The notes: generated by a model from the letters alone, not told the origin. Shown: positions 1-8,782, counted from the first letter of the stretch. The stretch: DNA of 64,000 nucleotides from Marivita sp. (GCF_020055635.1 NZ_JAIPUT010000015.1:23261-87260), one strand, 5' to 3'. A program made the numbers and translations.

Positions 1-1160
1 CAGAGGTGGCACATGAGCTGCTGGCCAAGGGCGCGGCCTACAAGTGTTTTTCGACCCAGGACGAGATCGAGGCCTTCCGCGAGGCGGCGCGGGCCGAAGG
101 GAAATCCACCCTGTTCCAGAGCCCGTGGCGCGATGCCGACCCGGCGACACACCCGGACACGCCTTTCGTCGTCCGTCTTCGCACCCCGCAAGACGGCAGC
201 ACGGTGATCCGCGACGAGGTGCAGGGCGATGTGACCATCCGCAACGACCAGCTGGATGACATGGTCCTGTTACGCTCGGACGGCACACCGGTCTACATGC
301 TGGCTGTTGTTGTCGATGACCATGATATGGGGGTGACCCACGTGATCCGGGGGGATGACCACCTGAACAATGCGGCGCGCCAGATGGGGATCTATACCGC
401 GATGGGGTGGGATGTGCCGGTCTGGGCGCATATCCCGCTGATCCACGGGCCGGACGGCAAGAAGCTGTCGAAACGCCACGGCGCGCTGGGGGTCGATGAA
501 TACCAGGTGATGGGCTACCCGGCGGCGGGCATGCGCAATTACCTGGCGCGTCTGGGCTGGAGCCACGGCGATGACGAATTCTTTACGGATGATCAGGCAA
601 AAGAGTGGTTCGACCTGAACGGCATCGGCAAATCCCCAGCGCGGTTCGATTTCAAGAAACTGGAGAATCTGAGTGGTCAGCATATTGCCGTGGCCGACGA
701 TGCTGCACTGCTGCATGAATTGCAGGCTTACCTTGCGGCAGCCGGAAAGCCGCCTTTGACCGAGGCGCAGGCAGACGGAATGGCTCGTGCGATGTATTGC
801 CTCAAGGACCGGGCGCGCACATTCCCGGAACTGATTGAAAAGGCGCAGTTTGTCCTGGCAAGCCGGCCGATCGAGATGGACGGGAAGGCGGCTGGACAGC
901 TGGATACGGTATCCCGTGGTATACTGGGATCGTTGACGCCGCAGTTGCAAAATGCTAGCTGGTCACGCGACGAGCTTGAAGCCGTCACATCCCGATTTGC
1001 AGAAGAGCACGGGACGAAATTCGGCAAGCTGGCGGGCCCGATGCGGGCGGCGCTGGCAGGTCGGGCCGTGACGCCGAGTGTGTTCGATATGATGCTGGTT
1101 CTGGGGCGCGATGAAACCGTCGCCCGCCTGACGGAAGCAGCTGCCACAAAGACCGACTGA
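1..1160 (+). CDS. gltX: Glutamyl-tRNA synthetase, 3' part
   Basis: Class I aminoacyl-tRNA synthetase that charges tRNA-Glu with glutamate in the cytosol. The reading frame is open to the left edge, so the N-terminal catalytic part with the HIGH motif lies outside the window; roughly the last 385 residues of about 470 are present. The second class I signature is visible as [12 protein letters not shown] near visible residue 153, followed by the helical anticodon-binding domain. A GTG at position 6 is only an internal valine codon. gltA follows on the same strand after 83 bp. I cannot exclude a second GltX paralogue in this organism, as alphaproteobacteria often carry two (established knowledge). 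Confidence 0.95.
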   Translation, partial: EVAHELLAKGAAYKCFSTQDEIEAFREAARAEGKSTLFQSPWRDADPATHPDTPFVVRLRTPQDGSTVIRDEVQGDVTIRNDQLDDMVLLRSDGTPVYMLAVVVDDHDMGVTHVIRGDDHLNNAARQMGIYTAMGWDVPVWAHIPLIHGPDGKKLSKRHGALGVDEYQVMGYPAAGMRNYLARLGWSHGDDEFFTDDQAKEWFDLNGIGKSPARFDFKKLENLSGQHIAVADDAALLHELQAYLAAAGKPPLTEAQADGMARAMYCLKDRARTFPELIEKAQFVLASRPIEMDGKAAGQLDTVSRGILGSLTPQLQNASWSRDELEAVTSRFAEEHGTKFGKLAGPMRAALAGRAVTPSVFDMMLVLGRDETVARLTEAAATKTD

Positions 1161-1208
1161 CGCCTGGACGGCGTGGGGTTTGCGAGGCTTGGGATAGCTG
1201 GCTCTGGA

Positions 1209-1235
1209 CCTTCGTTCAGGGCAATGAGACGAAGG
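1209..1235 (+). promoter_or_regulatory. Hairpin over the gltA ribosome-binding site
   Basis: CCTTCGT (1209-1215) is complementary to ACGAAGG (1229-1235), with a 13-nt loop. The 3' arm contains the only purine-rich Shine-Dalgarno sequence (GAAGGGA) before the gltA ATG at 1244. If folded, the hairpin would hide the ribosome-binding site. Seen directly as base complementarity; regulation is inference. Confidence 0.35.
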
Positions 1236-1243
1236 GACCACGT

Positions 1244-2539
1244 ATGTCTGACACCTCTAAAAACGCGACTTTGACCATTGGCGACGCCTCTTACGAGTTG
1301 CCGATCTATACGCCGACTGCCGGGCCGGATGTGATCGACATTCGCAAGCTCTACGGGCAGGCGGGCGTGTTCACCTATGATCCCGGATTCACGTCGACGG
1401 CGGCCTGCGACAGCACGATCACCTTCATCGACGGTGACAAGGGCGAATTGCTGCACCGTGGCTATCCGATCGACCAACTGGCCGGGAAATCGCATTACCT
1501 CGAAGTGTGTTTCCTGCTGCTTTACGGCTACCTGCCCAAGGCCGACGAGCTCGAGCATTTCGAGAAGACGATCACGCAGCACACGATGATCCACGAGCAG
1601 ATGCACAACTTCTTCCGTGGGTTCCGTCGTGACGCGCACCCGATGGCGACGATGGTCGGTGTCGTCGGCGCGATGTCGGCGTTCTACCACGATTCGACCG
1701 ACATCAATAACCCGCGCGAACGCGAGATCGCGTCGCATCGCCTGATCGCCAAGATGCCGACGATCGCGGCGATGGCCTACAAGTATTCGATCGGACAGCC
1801 GTTCGTCTATCCGCGCAACGATCTGGATTACGCCGCGAACTTCCTGCACATGTGCTTTGCCGTCCCGGCCGAGGAATATCAGGTCGATCCGATCCTCGCC
1901 CGCGCGATGGACCGTATCTTTACCCTGCACGCCGATCACGAACAGAACGCGTCAACCTCGACCGTGCGTCTGGCATCGTCGTCCGGTGCCAACCCGTTTG
2001 CCTGCATCGCGGCGGGTATCGCCTGCCTCTGGGGTCCGGCGCATGGGGGTGCGAACCAGGCCTGCCTCGAGATGCTCAAGGAAATCGGGTCGCCCGAGAA
2101 CATCCCCGACTACATCGCCCGCGCCAAGGACAAGAACGATCCGTTCCGCCTGATGGGGTTCGGCCACCGCGTCTACAAGAATTTCGACCCGCGCGCGACG
2201 GTGATGAAGCAGTCCGCGGACGAAGTGCTGGACCTGCTGGGTGTCGAGAACAATCCGATCCTCGCCACCGCGAAAGAACTGGAAAAGGCGGCCCTGGCCG
2301 ATCCGTATTTCTCCGAGAAAAAGCTGTTCCCGAACGTGGATTTCTATTCGGGCATCATCCTCGAAGCGATGGGTTTCCCGACATCCATGTTCACGCCGGT
2401 CTTTGCGCTGAGCCGGACCGTCGGCTGGATTTCCCAGTGGAAAGAACAGCTTGCTGATCCGCAGATGAAAATCGGCCGCCCGCGCCAGCTCTATCAGGGC
2501 GAGACGATGCGCGACTACGTCGATATCGAGAATCGCTAG
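1244..2539 (+). CDS. gltA: Citrate synthase
   Basis: Condenses acetyl-CoA and oxaloacetate to citrate, the first step of the TCA cycle. It has 431 residues, the normal length of the hexameric Gram-negative type. Catalytic signatures are visible: [10 protein letters not shown] and [15 protein letters not shown] carry the two histidines, and VDFYSG carries the catalytic aspartate. The ATG is preceded by GAAGGGA at good spacing, which may be sequestered in a hairpin (1209-1235). A clear intrinsic terminator follows 11 bp after the stop, so the gene probably ends its own transcript. It lies downstream of gltX on the same strand, with no sign of functional linkage. Confidence 0.98.
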   Translation: MSDTSKNATLTIGDASYELPIYTPTAGPDVIDIRKLYGQAGVFTYDPGFTSTAACDSTITFIDGDKGELLHRGYPIDQLAGKSHYLEVCFLLLYGYLPKADELEHFEKTITQHTMIHEQMHNFFRGFRRDAHPMATMVGVVGAMSAFYHDSTDINNPREREIASHRLIAKMPTIAAMAYKYSIGQPFVYPRNDLDYAANFLHMCFAVPAEEYQVDPILARAMDRIFTLHADHEQNASTSTVRLASSSGANPFACIAAGIACLWGPAHGGANQACLEMLKEIGSPENIPDYIARAKDKNDPFRLMGFGHRVYKNFDPRATVMKQSADEVLDLLGVENNPILATAKELEKAALADPYFSEKKLFPNVDFYSGIILEAMGFPTSMFTPVFALSRTVGWISQWKEQLADPQMKIGRPRQLYQGETMRDYVDIENR

Positions 2540-2550
2540 GATTTAAGGAA

Positions 2551-2575
2551 AGGTCGCCTTCGGGCGGCCTTTTTC
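2551..2575 (+). terminator. Intrinsic terminator of gltA
   Basis: AGGTCGCC (2551-2558), tetraloop TTCG, GGCGGCCT (2563-2570), then a T run to 2574. The stem is eight base pairs with one G-T. The next gene's ATG begins only three bases after the T run. Confidence 0.9.
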
Positions 2576-2577
2576 AC

Positions 2578-3087
2578 ATGGCTCAACTGCGCACGAAACG
2601 CCTGGTTCTGAGGAAGGCCCGGATCACCGATCTGGACGATCTTCATGCCGTCTACAGCGACCCGCTGGTCATGCGCTATTGGTCGACACCGCCGCATGCC
2701 GATATCGCAACCACGCGTCGCCACCTGGATCGCATGATCGCGGCGTCGGAACCGATTGCCACCTACTTCGTCGTCGAGTGCGGAGGCCACGCCATTGGCT
2801 GTGCCGGGGTTCACATGGGGGACGAGATCGGGTTTCTCTTGCGGTCGGACCACTGGCAGCAGGGCTTGATGTCCGAGGCGCTGGGAGCGCTCATTCCGCA
2901 TTTGTTCGAAGACCTGCATTACCCGCAACTGACCGCAGACGCCGACCCGATGAACGCGGCTTCTGTGGCCACGTTGCGCAGCGCCGGTTTCGTCAAGACC
3001 GGCGAGGCGAAGAACACGTATTGTGTCGATGGCGTCTGGACGGACAGCGTGTATTTCACGCTCAAGCCAGAGCGCGGCGCGGCATAG
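2578..3087 (+). CDS. GNAT acetyltransferase, RimJ/RimL type
   Basis: Predicted cytosolic N-acetyltransferase of 169 residues using acetyl-CoA; the substrate is unknown. The N-terminus TKRLVLRKARITDLDDL is typical of the RimJ/RimL-like group. The acyl-CoA-binding region is around residues 95-135 (HWQQGLMSEALGALI) and is followed by NAASVATLRSAGF, the usual family pattern. The start is fixed by this N-terminal motif, although the ATG stands immediately after the gltA terminator. The nearest Shine-Dalgarno sequence (AAGGA, 2546-2550) is on the far side of that hairpin. It converges on the hydratase gene with only 10 bp between stops. Confidence 0.85.
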   Translation: MAQLRTKRLVLRKARITDLDDLHAVYSDPLVMRYWSTPPHADIATTRRHLDRMIAASEPIATYFVVECGGHAIGCAGVHMGDEIGFLLRSDHWQQGLMSEALGALIPHLFEDLHYPQLTADADPMNAASVATLRSAGFVKTGEAKNTYCVDGVWTDSVYFTLKPERGAA

Positions 3088-3097
3088 ACGGCAGCTC

Positions 3098-3874
3098 TTA
3101 GCGCCCTTCGTACTGCGCCGGGCGCTTTTCGAGGAAGGCCACAACCCCCTCCTTGAAGTCGCGAGTCTGGCCGCATTGTCCCTGCAGCTTGGCTTCCAGC
3201 GCGAGCTGGTCTTCCAGATCATTGTCGAAGGACGCGCGGATGGATTGCTTGACGCGAGCATAGGCCGCTGTCGGCCCCTTGGCGAGGTGCAGCGCGCGGG
3301 ATTTCCAATGCTCGGCAAAATCGGCATCCGGCACCGCTTCCCAGATCATGCCCCAGTCATCGGCCTGTTGCGCTGTGATCTTTTCGGCAAAAAGCGCCGC
3401 GCCCATCGCCTTAGCCAGCCCCATTTGGCGCGGCAGGTAATAGGTGCCACCCGCGTCCGGGATGAGACCGATCCGGGTGAACGCCTGTAGGAAGAAAGCA
3501 GAATCCGTGGCGATCACCACATCCGCGGCCAGCGCGAGGTTGGCCCCGGCCCCGGCGGCTGCACCGTTGACCGCGCTGATGGTGGGCACCGGGCAGTCAT
3601 AGATCGCGCGCAGCATCGGCACGTATTCATCGCGCAGGGTGCGTTCCAGATCGAGGTTGGCCGCATTGGCCCGGTCGCCCAGGTCCTGCCCCGAGCAGAA
3701 GGACTTGCCCGCCCCTGTCAGGACCACGACGCGCGCCGCCCGGCCGCCTTCGAGAACCGCATCGGTGATTTCGGCCCGCATCTGGGTGTTGAGCGCATTC
3801 ATCACGTCGGGACGGTTCAAGGTGACCGTTGCGATATCGTCCGTGATGTCGAAGGTGATGGTCTCGTAATTCAT
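3098..3874 (-). CDS. Enoyl-CoA hydratase/isomerase, PaaG-like
   Basis: Crotonase-fold enzyme of 258 residues acting on acyl-CoA thioesters. FCSGQDLGDR and the oxyanion-hole pattern GLIPDAGGTYYLPRQMG, as well as the N-terminus MNYETITFDI, resemble PaaG. PaaG is the ring-epoxide isomerase of phenylacetate degradation. No other paa gene is nearby, so a general beta-oxidation hydratase/isomerase role is equally possible. The start at 3874 has AGGAG about 9 nt upstream; the longer frame to 3934 has no family similarity. It lies downstream of ccmF-ccmH on the same strand with a 90-bp gap. Confidence 0.85.
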   Translation of the reverse strand: MNYETITFDITDDIATVTLNRPDVMNALNTQMRAEITDAVLEGGRAARVVVLTGAGKSFCSGQDLGDRANAANLDLERTLRDEYVPMLRAIYDCPVPTISAVNGAAAGAGANLALAADVVIATDSAFFLQAFTRIGLIPDAGGTYYLPRQMGLAKAMGAALFAEKITAQQADDWGMIWEAVPDADFAEHWKSRALHLAKGPTAAYARVKQSIRASFDNDLEDQLALEAKLQGQCGQTRDFKEGVVAFLEKRPAQYEGR

Positions 3875-3964
3875 GCGCCGGGCACTCCTGAAAGATGTTG
3901 ACCGCATCAAACACACAAGCGCCCGGTTTGGCAAAGGTCAACGCCGCGTCACGGCTTCGGCCAT

Positions 3965-4468
3965 TCACGTGTCTTTCAGAATTTCCTTAAGCCGCGCCTC
4001 TTCATCGGCCGAGAGCCCTGCTTCCGTCGGCGCGACGGCGTTTGACCGGCTGCGGATATAGCCCGCCCCGACCCCGAGCGCGATCAGGAACAACCCCGGC
4101 CCCGAAAGCCAGAGGATCATGTTCCAGCCATCGGTGCGCGGCTTGAGCAGGACAAATTCGCCATACCGTGCGACAAGGTAGTCCAGCACTTCCTCGTTGC
4201 TGTCGCCCTCGACCAGGCGCTCACGCACCACGAGGCGCAGTTCGCGCGCCAGGTCGGCATTCGATTCGTCGATGCTTTCGTTCTGACAGACGACGCAGCG
4301 CAGGCCCTTGGACAGGTCCCGTGCGCGCTGTTCCAGCGCCGGGTCGTCCAGCACCTCGTCGGGTTGAACAGCAAGGGCTGGCATGGCCATCGGAACGGAC
4401 ATGGCCAGGCACAGGATCAGCGCAAGCTGCCTTGCGTGGGCATGCAGGATCCGCAGAAACGTCGTCAT
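3965..4468 (-). CDS. ccmH: Cytochrome c maturation protein CcmH (CycL)
   Basis: Periplasmic, membrane-anchored thiol-disulfide protein that reduces the apocytochrome c CXXCH motif before haem ligation. It has 167 residues with an N-terminal signal segment (LALILCLAMSVPMAMPALA) and the family redox motif LRCVVCQNESI. A C-terminal transmembrane helix (MILWLSGPGLFLIALGVG) is followed by a short cytoplasmic tail. This is the short CcmH form without the TPR (CcmI) part. Its ATG overlaps the ccmF stop as ATGA (4465-4468), so the two are translationally coupled. Confidence 0.95.
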   Translation of the reverse strand: MTTFLRILHAHARQLALILCLAMSVPMAMPALAVQPDEVLDDPALEQRARDLSKGLRCVVCQNESIDESNADLARELRLVVRERLVEGDSNEEVLDYLVARYGEFVLLKPRTDGWNMILWLSGPGLFLIALGVGAGYIRSRSNAVAPTEAGLSADEEARLKEILKDT

Positions 4469-6435
4469 TCCGCCGGTACCCCCTGCGGTGCCGCCGCCTG
4501 ACGACGTGCCCCGGCCGCCACGCGGTAGCGCCGATCCGACAGGGACAGAAGCCCGCCAAGCGCCATCAGGATCGAGCCGGCCCAGATCCAGTTCGCCAGC
4601 GGCTTGATGTAGGTGCGCATGACCCAGCCGCCATTGTCCTGTTCATCGCCGATCACCACGTAGATGTCGCGCAGGAAGCGGTAGTCGATCGCCGCCTCGG
4701 TCGTCGGCATCTGCGCCACGGGATAGTTGCGCTTTTCCGGGTTGAGGACCGCGATCTGTTCGCCATCCTGACGCACCACCACGTCTCCCATGGTCGAGAA
4801 GTAGTTCGGCCCCCGCACCTCGTTGACGTCCTGGAGCTCAAGCTCGAAGGCGCCCACCTGGAACGGTTCGCCGATCTGCGCCACGCGGATGTCTTCCTCT
4901 TGCCAGGCCATCAGTCCGGCAATGCCCACCATGGTCACGCCAAAGCCGATATGGGCGGTCGCCTTGCCCCAGTCGGAGCGCGGCAGGCGCAGCAGGCGCG
5001 ACAGGTCGCGGTTCTTGCCGGTGCGGTTGATCAGGTCGAGCACGGCGCCCGAGATCACCCAGGATGCCAGGAACACACCGACAGGCCCCAAAAGACTGGT
5101 GCCGGTCTGCATCGTCCAGAAAAGGCCCAGCAGCAGAACGCTCAGGATGAACCCCGGCAGCAGCTGTTTCAGCGATCGCTGAAGCTTGGCCCGTTTCCAG
5201 CTGAGCATCGAGCCCAGTGGCAAGAGAAGCCCGAGCACCACCATGAACGGCGTGAAGGCCATGTTGAAGAACGGCGCGCCGACGCTCAGCTTGGTGTCGA
5301 AGAACATCTCGGCCACGACGGGCCACATGGTTCCAACGAAGACCACGAAACAGCTGACGGCAAGGATCACGTTGTTGGCGACCAACGCGCTTTCGCGGCT
5401 GGCGACGCCGAAGACGCCCTTGGCCTCCATCGTGCTGGCCCGCGCGGCAAACAGCGTGAGCGCGCCGCCCGTGAAGAACACCATGATCATCAGGATGAAC
5501 ACGCCGCGTTCCGGGTCATTGGCGAAGGCATGCACCGACGTCAGAAGCCCCGACCGCACGATGAACGTGCCGATCAGCGAGAACCCGAAAGCCAGGATCG
5601 CCAGCAGGATGGTCCAGCTTTTGAGCGCCTCGCGCTTTTCGACCACGATGGCCGAGTGCAGCAAGGCAGCTGCCAGCAACCACGGCATGAAGGACGCGTT
5701 CTCGACCGGATCCCAGAACCAGAAACCACCCCAACCCAGTTCGTAATAGGCCCACCACGATCCAAGGGCGATGCCGATGGTCAGGAAAACCCACGCAGCC
5801 AGGGTCCACGGGCGCACCCACCGGCCCCAAGCCGCATCGACCCGACCCTCGATCAGGGCGGCGACGGCAAAGCTGAAGCAGATGCTGAGGCCGACATAGC
5901 CCAGATACAGGAACGGCGGGTGAAAGGCCAAGCCGGGATCCTGCAACAGCGGGTTGAGATCCTGACCGTCAAAGGGCGGCACAGCAAGGCGCATGAAAGG
6001 GTTCGACGTGAACAGGATGAAGGCAAAGAATGCCACGGCCACGGCGGACTGCACCGCAAGAACCCGCGCACGCAGCGTAGGCGGCAATCCCTTGCCGAAC
6101 CACGCCGCCATGGCGCCGAACAGTGTCAGGATCAGCACCCAGAGCAGCATCGATCCCTCGTGATTTCCCCAGACACCGCTGATCTTGTAGATCATCGGCT
6201 TGGCGGAATGGCTGTTGAGCCAGACGAGGCGCAGCGAAAAGTCAGAGGTCACGAAGGCGTAGGTCAACGCGACGAAGGCAAAACCCGTCAGCAGGAACTG
6301 CACGGTCGCCGCCGGTTCGGCCACCGCCATCCACCCCGGCCAGCGTTTATGCGCGCCCACCATCGGGACAACGGATTGCACGATCGCGACGAGAAACGCG
6401 AGGATGAGGGCGAAATGACCGAGTTCTGTAACCAT
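4465..6435 (-). CDS. ccmF: Cytochrome c haem lyase subunit CcmF
   Basis: Integral membrane protein that transfers haem from CcmE to apocytochrome c, working with CcmH. About 656 residues from MVTELGHFALIL, close to the usual family length, with many hydrophobic segments. The tryptophan-rich region WWAYYELGWGGFWFWDPVEN is the family's haem-handling signature. A second in-frame ATG at 6444 is possible, and neither has a strong Shine-Dalgarno sequence. The longer frame to 6567 has no family similarity. It precedes ccmH with an ATGA overlap and follows the holin gene by 82 bp on the same strand. ccmE is 15 kb away (21757-22212). Confidence 0.96.
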   Translation of the reverse strand: MVTELGHFALILAFLVAIVQSVVPMVGAHKRWPGWMAVAEPAATVQFLLTGFAFVALTYAFVTSDFSLRLVWLNSHSAKPMIYKISGVWGNHEGSMLLWVLILTLFGAMAAWFGKGLPPTLRARVLAVQSAVAVAFFAFILFTSNPFMRLAVPPFDGQDLNPLLQDPGLAFHPPFLYLGYVGLSICFSFAVAALIEGRVDAAWGRWVRPWTLAAWVFLTIGIALGSWWAYYELGWGGFWFWDPVENASFMPWLLAAALLHSAIVVEKREALKSWTILLAILAFGFSLIGTFIVRSGLLTSVHAFANDPERGVFILMIMVFFTGGALTLFAARASTMEAKGVFGVASRESALVANNVILAVSCFVVFVGTMWPVVAEMFFDTKLSVGAPFFNMAFTPFMVVLGLLLPLGSMLSWKRAKLQRSLKQLLPGFILSVLLLGLFWTMQTGTSLLGPVGVFLASWVISGAVLDLINRTGKNRDLSRLLRLPRSDWGKATAHIGFGVTMVGIAGLMAWQEEDIRVAQIGEPFQVGAFELELQDVNEVRGPNYFSTMGDVVVRQDGEQIAVLNPEKRNYPVAQMPTTEAAIDYRFLRDIYVVIGDEQDNGGWVMRTYIKPLANWIWAGSILMALGGLLSLSDRRYRVAAGARRQAAAPQGVPAE

Positions 6436-6517
6436 ACCCGTCATTATAGGGGCAGCGACGCCCACGGCCAACGGGTTTCGGCCTCGGGCGCGGTTCACAT
6501 TGTCGCAAGCAGCGGGC

Positions 6518-7060
6518 TCAGCCCCCGCGCCGGAGCCTCTGCCATTCTTCCAGCGCGGCATTGCCATCGGCCTGCACCGGCCCTGTCGGTTCCGGTTCGG
6601 CAGGCATGATGTCGGCGCGGCGCGGCATGTCCGGCGCAGCCACGGCCACGCGATTGGCCAGATCGCGCCGAAATTCCTGTCCCTTTGCCTGGTGTCGCGC
6701 GCCGAAATAGAAACTCACGATGGCCCCAAGCAGCCACCAGAGCGGCTCGGGCACCAGCGCGAGTCCCTCCATGCGCTCCGAGAACCAGACCGGATCGACC
6801 ATCGCCGCGACGAAAAGCGCCAGCGTCCCCAGCGCCATCGCCGGACGCGGAACACGGTTGAGCGCATCCATCAGCCGGTCGAACCAGCCCCGCTGCGGCG
6901 CATGAAATTCCGCAGCGAACTGGCTCAGTGACGCGCCGTACCGATCGTGCTCGCGGCGGGCCTGCGCTTCGGCGTTGGGGCGGAACACTTCTGCGGTGTC
7001 CCGCAAGACATTGCGCCCCGAACCGAAGACCAACGAGAACACCTGTTCGATCAATCCCAT
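6518..7060 (-). CDS. Holin, 3-TM gene-transfer-agent type
   Basis: A 180-residue protein resembling the family named for three-transmembrane holins of gene-transfer-agent release. An N-terminal soluble part is followed by hydrophobic segments around residues 75-90 (PAMALGTLALFVAAM) and 103-120 (LWWLLGAIVSFYFGA), then a proline-rich tail. It would make holes in the inner membrane and let the neighbouring endolysin reach the wall. The start overlaps the endolysin stop by 10 bp (7051-7060), a typical lysis-cassette coupling. In Rhodobacter capsulatus the GTA holin and endolysin genes also lie away from the main GTA cluster (established knowledge). No capsid genes occur in this window. Confidence 0.8.
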   Translation of the reverse strand: MGLIEQVFSLVFGSGRNVLRDTAEVFRPNAEAQARREHDRYGASLSQFAAEFHAPQRGWFDRLMDALNRVPRPAMALGTLALFVAAMVDPVWFSERMEGLALVPEPLWWLLGAIVSFYFGARHQAKGQEFRRDLANRVAVAAPDMPRRADIMPAEPEPTGPVQADGNAALEEWQRLRRGG

Positions 7061-7674
7061 GCCGCGACCCTTTGCTGAAATGCCTCTGCCGACAGATGAT
7101 ACCGGGCCGCGATGAAGGTCTCGGCGCGGCTGATCCAGCCGCCTTTGCCACCTTTGCGGCTGCGCGCGTATTTGCGGCTGGCCGGACGACGGTCGGCCAG
7201 CGCGAAATAATAGTTCCGCCGCTCGATCCCGTAGGCATCCACGATATGATCCGGCGCAACGCCCGAGGCGCGGGCGGTCGCCGCGATCGTCCTTGGACCG
7301 ACGACCCCGTCCACGGCCACGTCGAAGCCCATCTTGCCCAACAGGCGTTGCAGGATCTTCACCGCGTTGCCCCCCGCGTTGACATACATGTCAAAAACCG
7401 TCGGTTGCAGCGCCTCGGGCAAATCCGCGATTCGCGGTCGTGTGAAATAATGGTCGATGAAGATCTCGACCGCCTGCGCCTCGGTCAGCTGGCGAACGTC
7501 TGCGGTGGTCACCTGACCGTCCCCGGTCAGGTCCAGCCCCAGGCGCCGCATCGTGTGAATCGTGACACCATGCTTGGTCGCGCCGCCCGGATCGTCCGGG
7601 TCGTTCACATAGCCGCCCTCGCGTGCCACGATCTCGAGCGCGATCGCGCGCACGTCCTGTCCTTGCCGCGCCAT
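7051..7674 (-). CDS. Endolysin, glycoside hydrolase 108 family
   Basis: Predicted muramidase-like peptidoglycan hydrolase of 207 residues. The catalytic N-terminal motif EGGYVNDPDDPGGATKHG carries the glutamate typical of GH108. A C-terminal peptidoglycan-binding-like part follows (GFDVAVDGVVGPRTIAA). No signal peptide is seen, as expected for an enzyme released through a holin. The ATG at 7674 was chosen because GGGGAG lies 7 nt upstream; a GTG two codons earlier (7680) is possible. It overlaps the holin start by 10 bp. The pair looks like the GTA lysis module rather than a prophage remnant, since no phage genes surround it. Confidence 0.85.
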   Translation of the reverse strand: MARQGQDVRAIALEIVAREGGYVNDPDDPGGATKHGVTIHTMRRLGLDLTGDGQVTTADVRQLTEAQAVEIFIDHYFTRPRIADLPEALQPTVFDMYVNAGGNAVKILQRLLGKMGFDVAVDGVVGPRTIAATARASGVAPDHIVDAYGIERRNYYFALADRRPASRKYARSRKGGKGGWISRAETFIAARYHLSAEAFQQRVAAWD

Positions 7675-7764
7675 GCGCACGCTCCCCGATTGCTCCGTGC
7701 CGCAAAGACTGCAAAGCTGTGGTTAACGAAGTGACAAGAGCGCGGCCGGTGCAGGAGGAACGAC

Positions 7765-8214
7765 ATGTTACCCGCTGATCTGGAAGATAAAAAAGCGGAT
7801 GAAATCATACGACTCCTGGCGCTGGAGCCGCATCCCGAGGGCGGCCATTACCGCCAGACCTGGATCGCCGACGAACCCGGCCGGCCCTCGGGCACCTGCA
7901 TCTATTTCCTGCTCGGCGACGGCGAAACCAGCCACTGGCACAAGGTCGACGCCACCGAGATCTGGCATCACTATGCCGGGGCACCGCTGATGCTGTCGAT
8001 TGCAGCCGGTTCGGCAGGTCCAGCCACGGATCACCTTCTGGGGCCAGACCTGTTCGGCGACCAACGCCCGCAGATCATTGTCCCGCCGGGCCACTGGCAA
8101 GCCGCCCGCAGCACTGGCGGCTGGACCCTGGTCGGGTGCACGGTCAGCCCGGCCTTCCGCTTCGAGGGCTTCACCCTCGCGCCGCCGGGGTTTGACATTC
8201 CACGCGCCAGTTGA
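7765..8214 (+). CDS. Cupin-fold protein, DUF985 (Cupin_5)
   Basis: A 149-residue single-domain cupin of the DUF985 family, function unknown. The N-terminal signature LEPHPEGGHYRQTW, the central SHWHKVDATEIWHHYAG with histidines suited to metal binding, and VGCTVSPAF near the C-terminus match the family. A good Shine-Dalgarno sequence (AGGAGG) precedes the ATG. It is divergent from the endolysin gene and 12 bp upstream of the thioesterase gene, with which it probably forms a two-gene transcript. Confidence 0.85.
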   Translation: MLPADLEDKKADEIIRLLALEPHPEGGHYRQTWIADEPGRPSGTCIYFLLGDGETSHWHKVDATEIWHHYAGAPLMLSIAAGSAGPATDHLLGPDLFGDQRPQIIVPPGHWQAARSTGGWTLVGCTVSPAFRFEGFTLAPPGFDIPRAS

Positions 8215-8226
8215 CAAAGCCCGGAC

Positions 8227-8721
8227 ATGATCGCCCTGCCCTACCACACCCCGCTGTCGCCGGATCAGCAACGCGCCTTCGGGCTGCCAGACACCTGGAC
8301 GCTGGCGCTGGCCGACCGGGTGCGCTTCGCCGAACTGGACCCGCTGAACCACGTCAACAACGTGGCCTACCTGACCTGGTGCGAAGGCGCTCGGGTGGCG
8401 TATTTCAAGCATGTCGGGCTGTCGACCTACGCGGAGGGCACAGCCGAGCCCCGCATCGTCATCCGACGCGGCGAGATGGACTGGCTGCAGGAGATGGTCG
8501 CCGACGAGGACTACGTGGTTGCCACACGCACCATCGGGTACCGCAACACGAGCTTCACGCTGCTGCAGGAAATCTGGTCCGGCGGGACCAAGCGCGCGCG
8601 CTTTGAGTGCGTGATCGTTCTTCTTTTCCCCGATGGCAGTGGGCGCATGCCGATCCCGGACCATGTTCTTGAGCATTTCCACCGGGTTGACGGGGTGGAA
8701 AGGCGCGTCGACGCGCCTTGA
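8227..8721 (+). CDS. Acyl-CoA thioesterase, 4HBT hot-dog fold
   Basis: Predicted thioesterase of 164 residues that hydrolyses an acyl-CoA; the substrate is unknown. The pattern VRFAELDPLNHVNNVAYLTW around residues 37-56 is the 4-hydroxybenzoyl-CoA thioesterase-type active-site region, with an aspartate and the HVNN segment. It sits 12 bp after the cupin gene. The stop codon overlaps the first of three tandem palindromes (8700-8767) that separate it from the convergent pgi gene. Confidence 0.88.
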   Translation: MIALPYHTPLSPDQQRAFGLPDTWTLALADRVRFAELDPLNHVNNVAYLTWCEGARVAYFKHVGLSTYAEGTAEPRIVIRRGEMDWLQEMVADEDYVVATRTIGYRNTSFTLLQEIWSGGTKRARFECVIVLLFPDGSGRMPIPDHVLEHFHRVDGVERRVDAP

Positions 8722-8767
8722 TCAAGCGCGTTCGAACGCGCTTGGACACGCGGTTTGCAAACCGCGT
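8700..8767. repeat. Three tandem perfect palindromes between convergent genes
   Basis: Palindrome 1: AAGGCGCGTCGACGCGCCTT (8700-8719). Palindrome 2 is 22 bp at 8723-8744, with half-site CAAGCGCGTTC. Palindrome 3: ACGCGGTTTGCAAACCGCGT (8748-8767). All are exact and almost abutting, the sequences differ from each other, and the first includes the T of the thioesterase stop. They lie between the thioesterase (+) and pgi (-) stops. They may act as bidirectional terminators or RNA-stabilising hairpins; no T run follows. Confidence 0.85.
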
Positions 8768-8782
8768 CAGACCCTTTCGCAC

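Noticed and set aside
728..1939. 403-residue minus-strand frame across gltX and gltA
   Set aside because: It spans two well-supported genes on the other strand and has shadow-like composition.
4168..6609. 813-residue plus-strand open frame opposite ccmF and ccmH
   Set aside because: It is the antisense shadow of ccmF-ccmH. The translation is rich in Arg, His, Gln and Pro with no domain, while the minus-strand genes show clear family motifs.
6518..7674. Prophage remnant
   Set aside because: Only the lysis pair is present, without integrase, capsid or tail genes or att-like repeats. The GTA lysis module explains it better.
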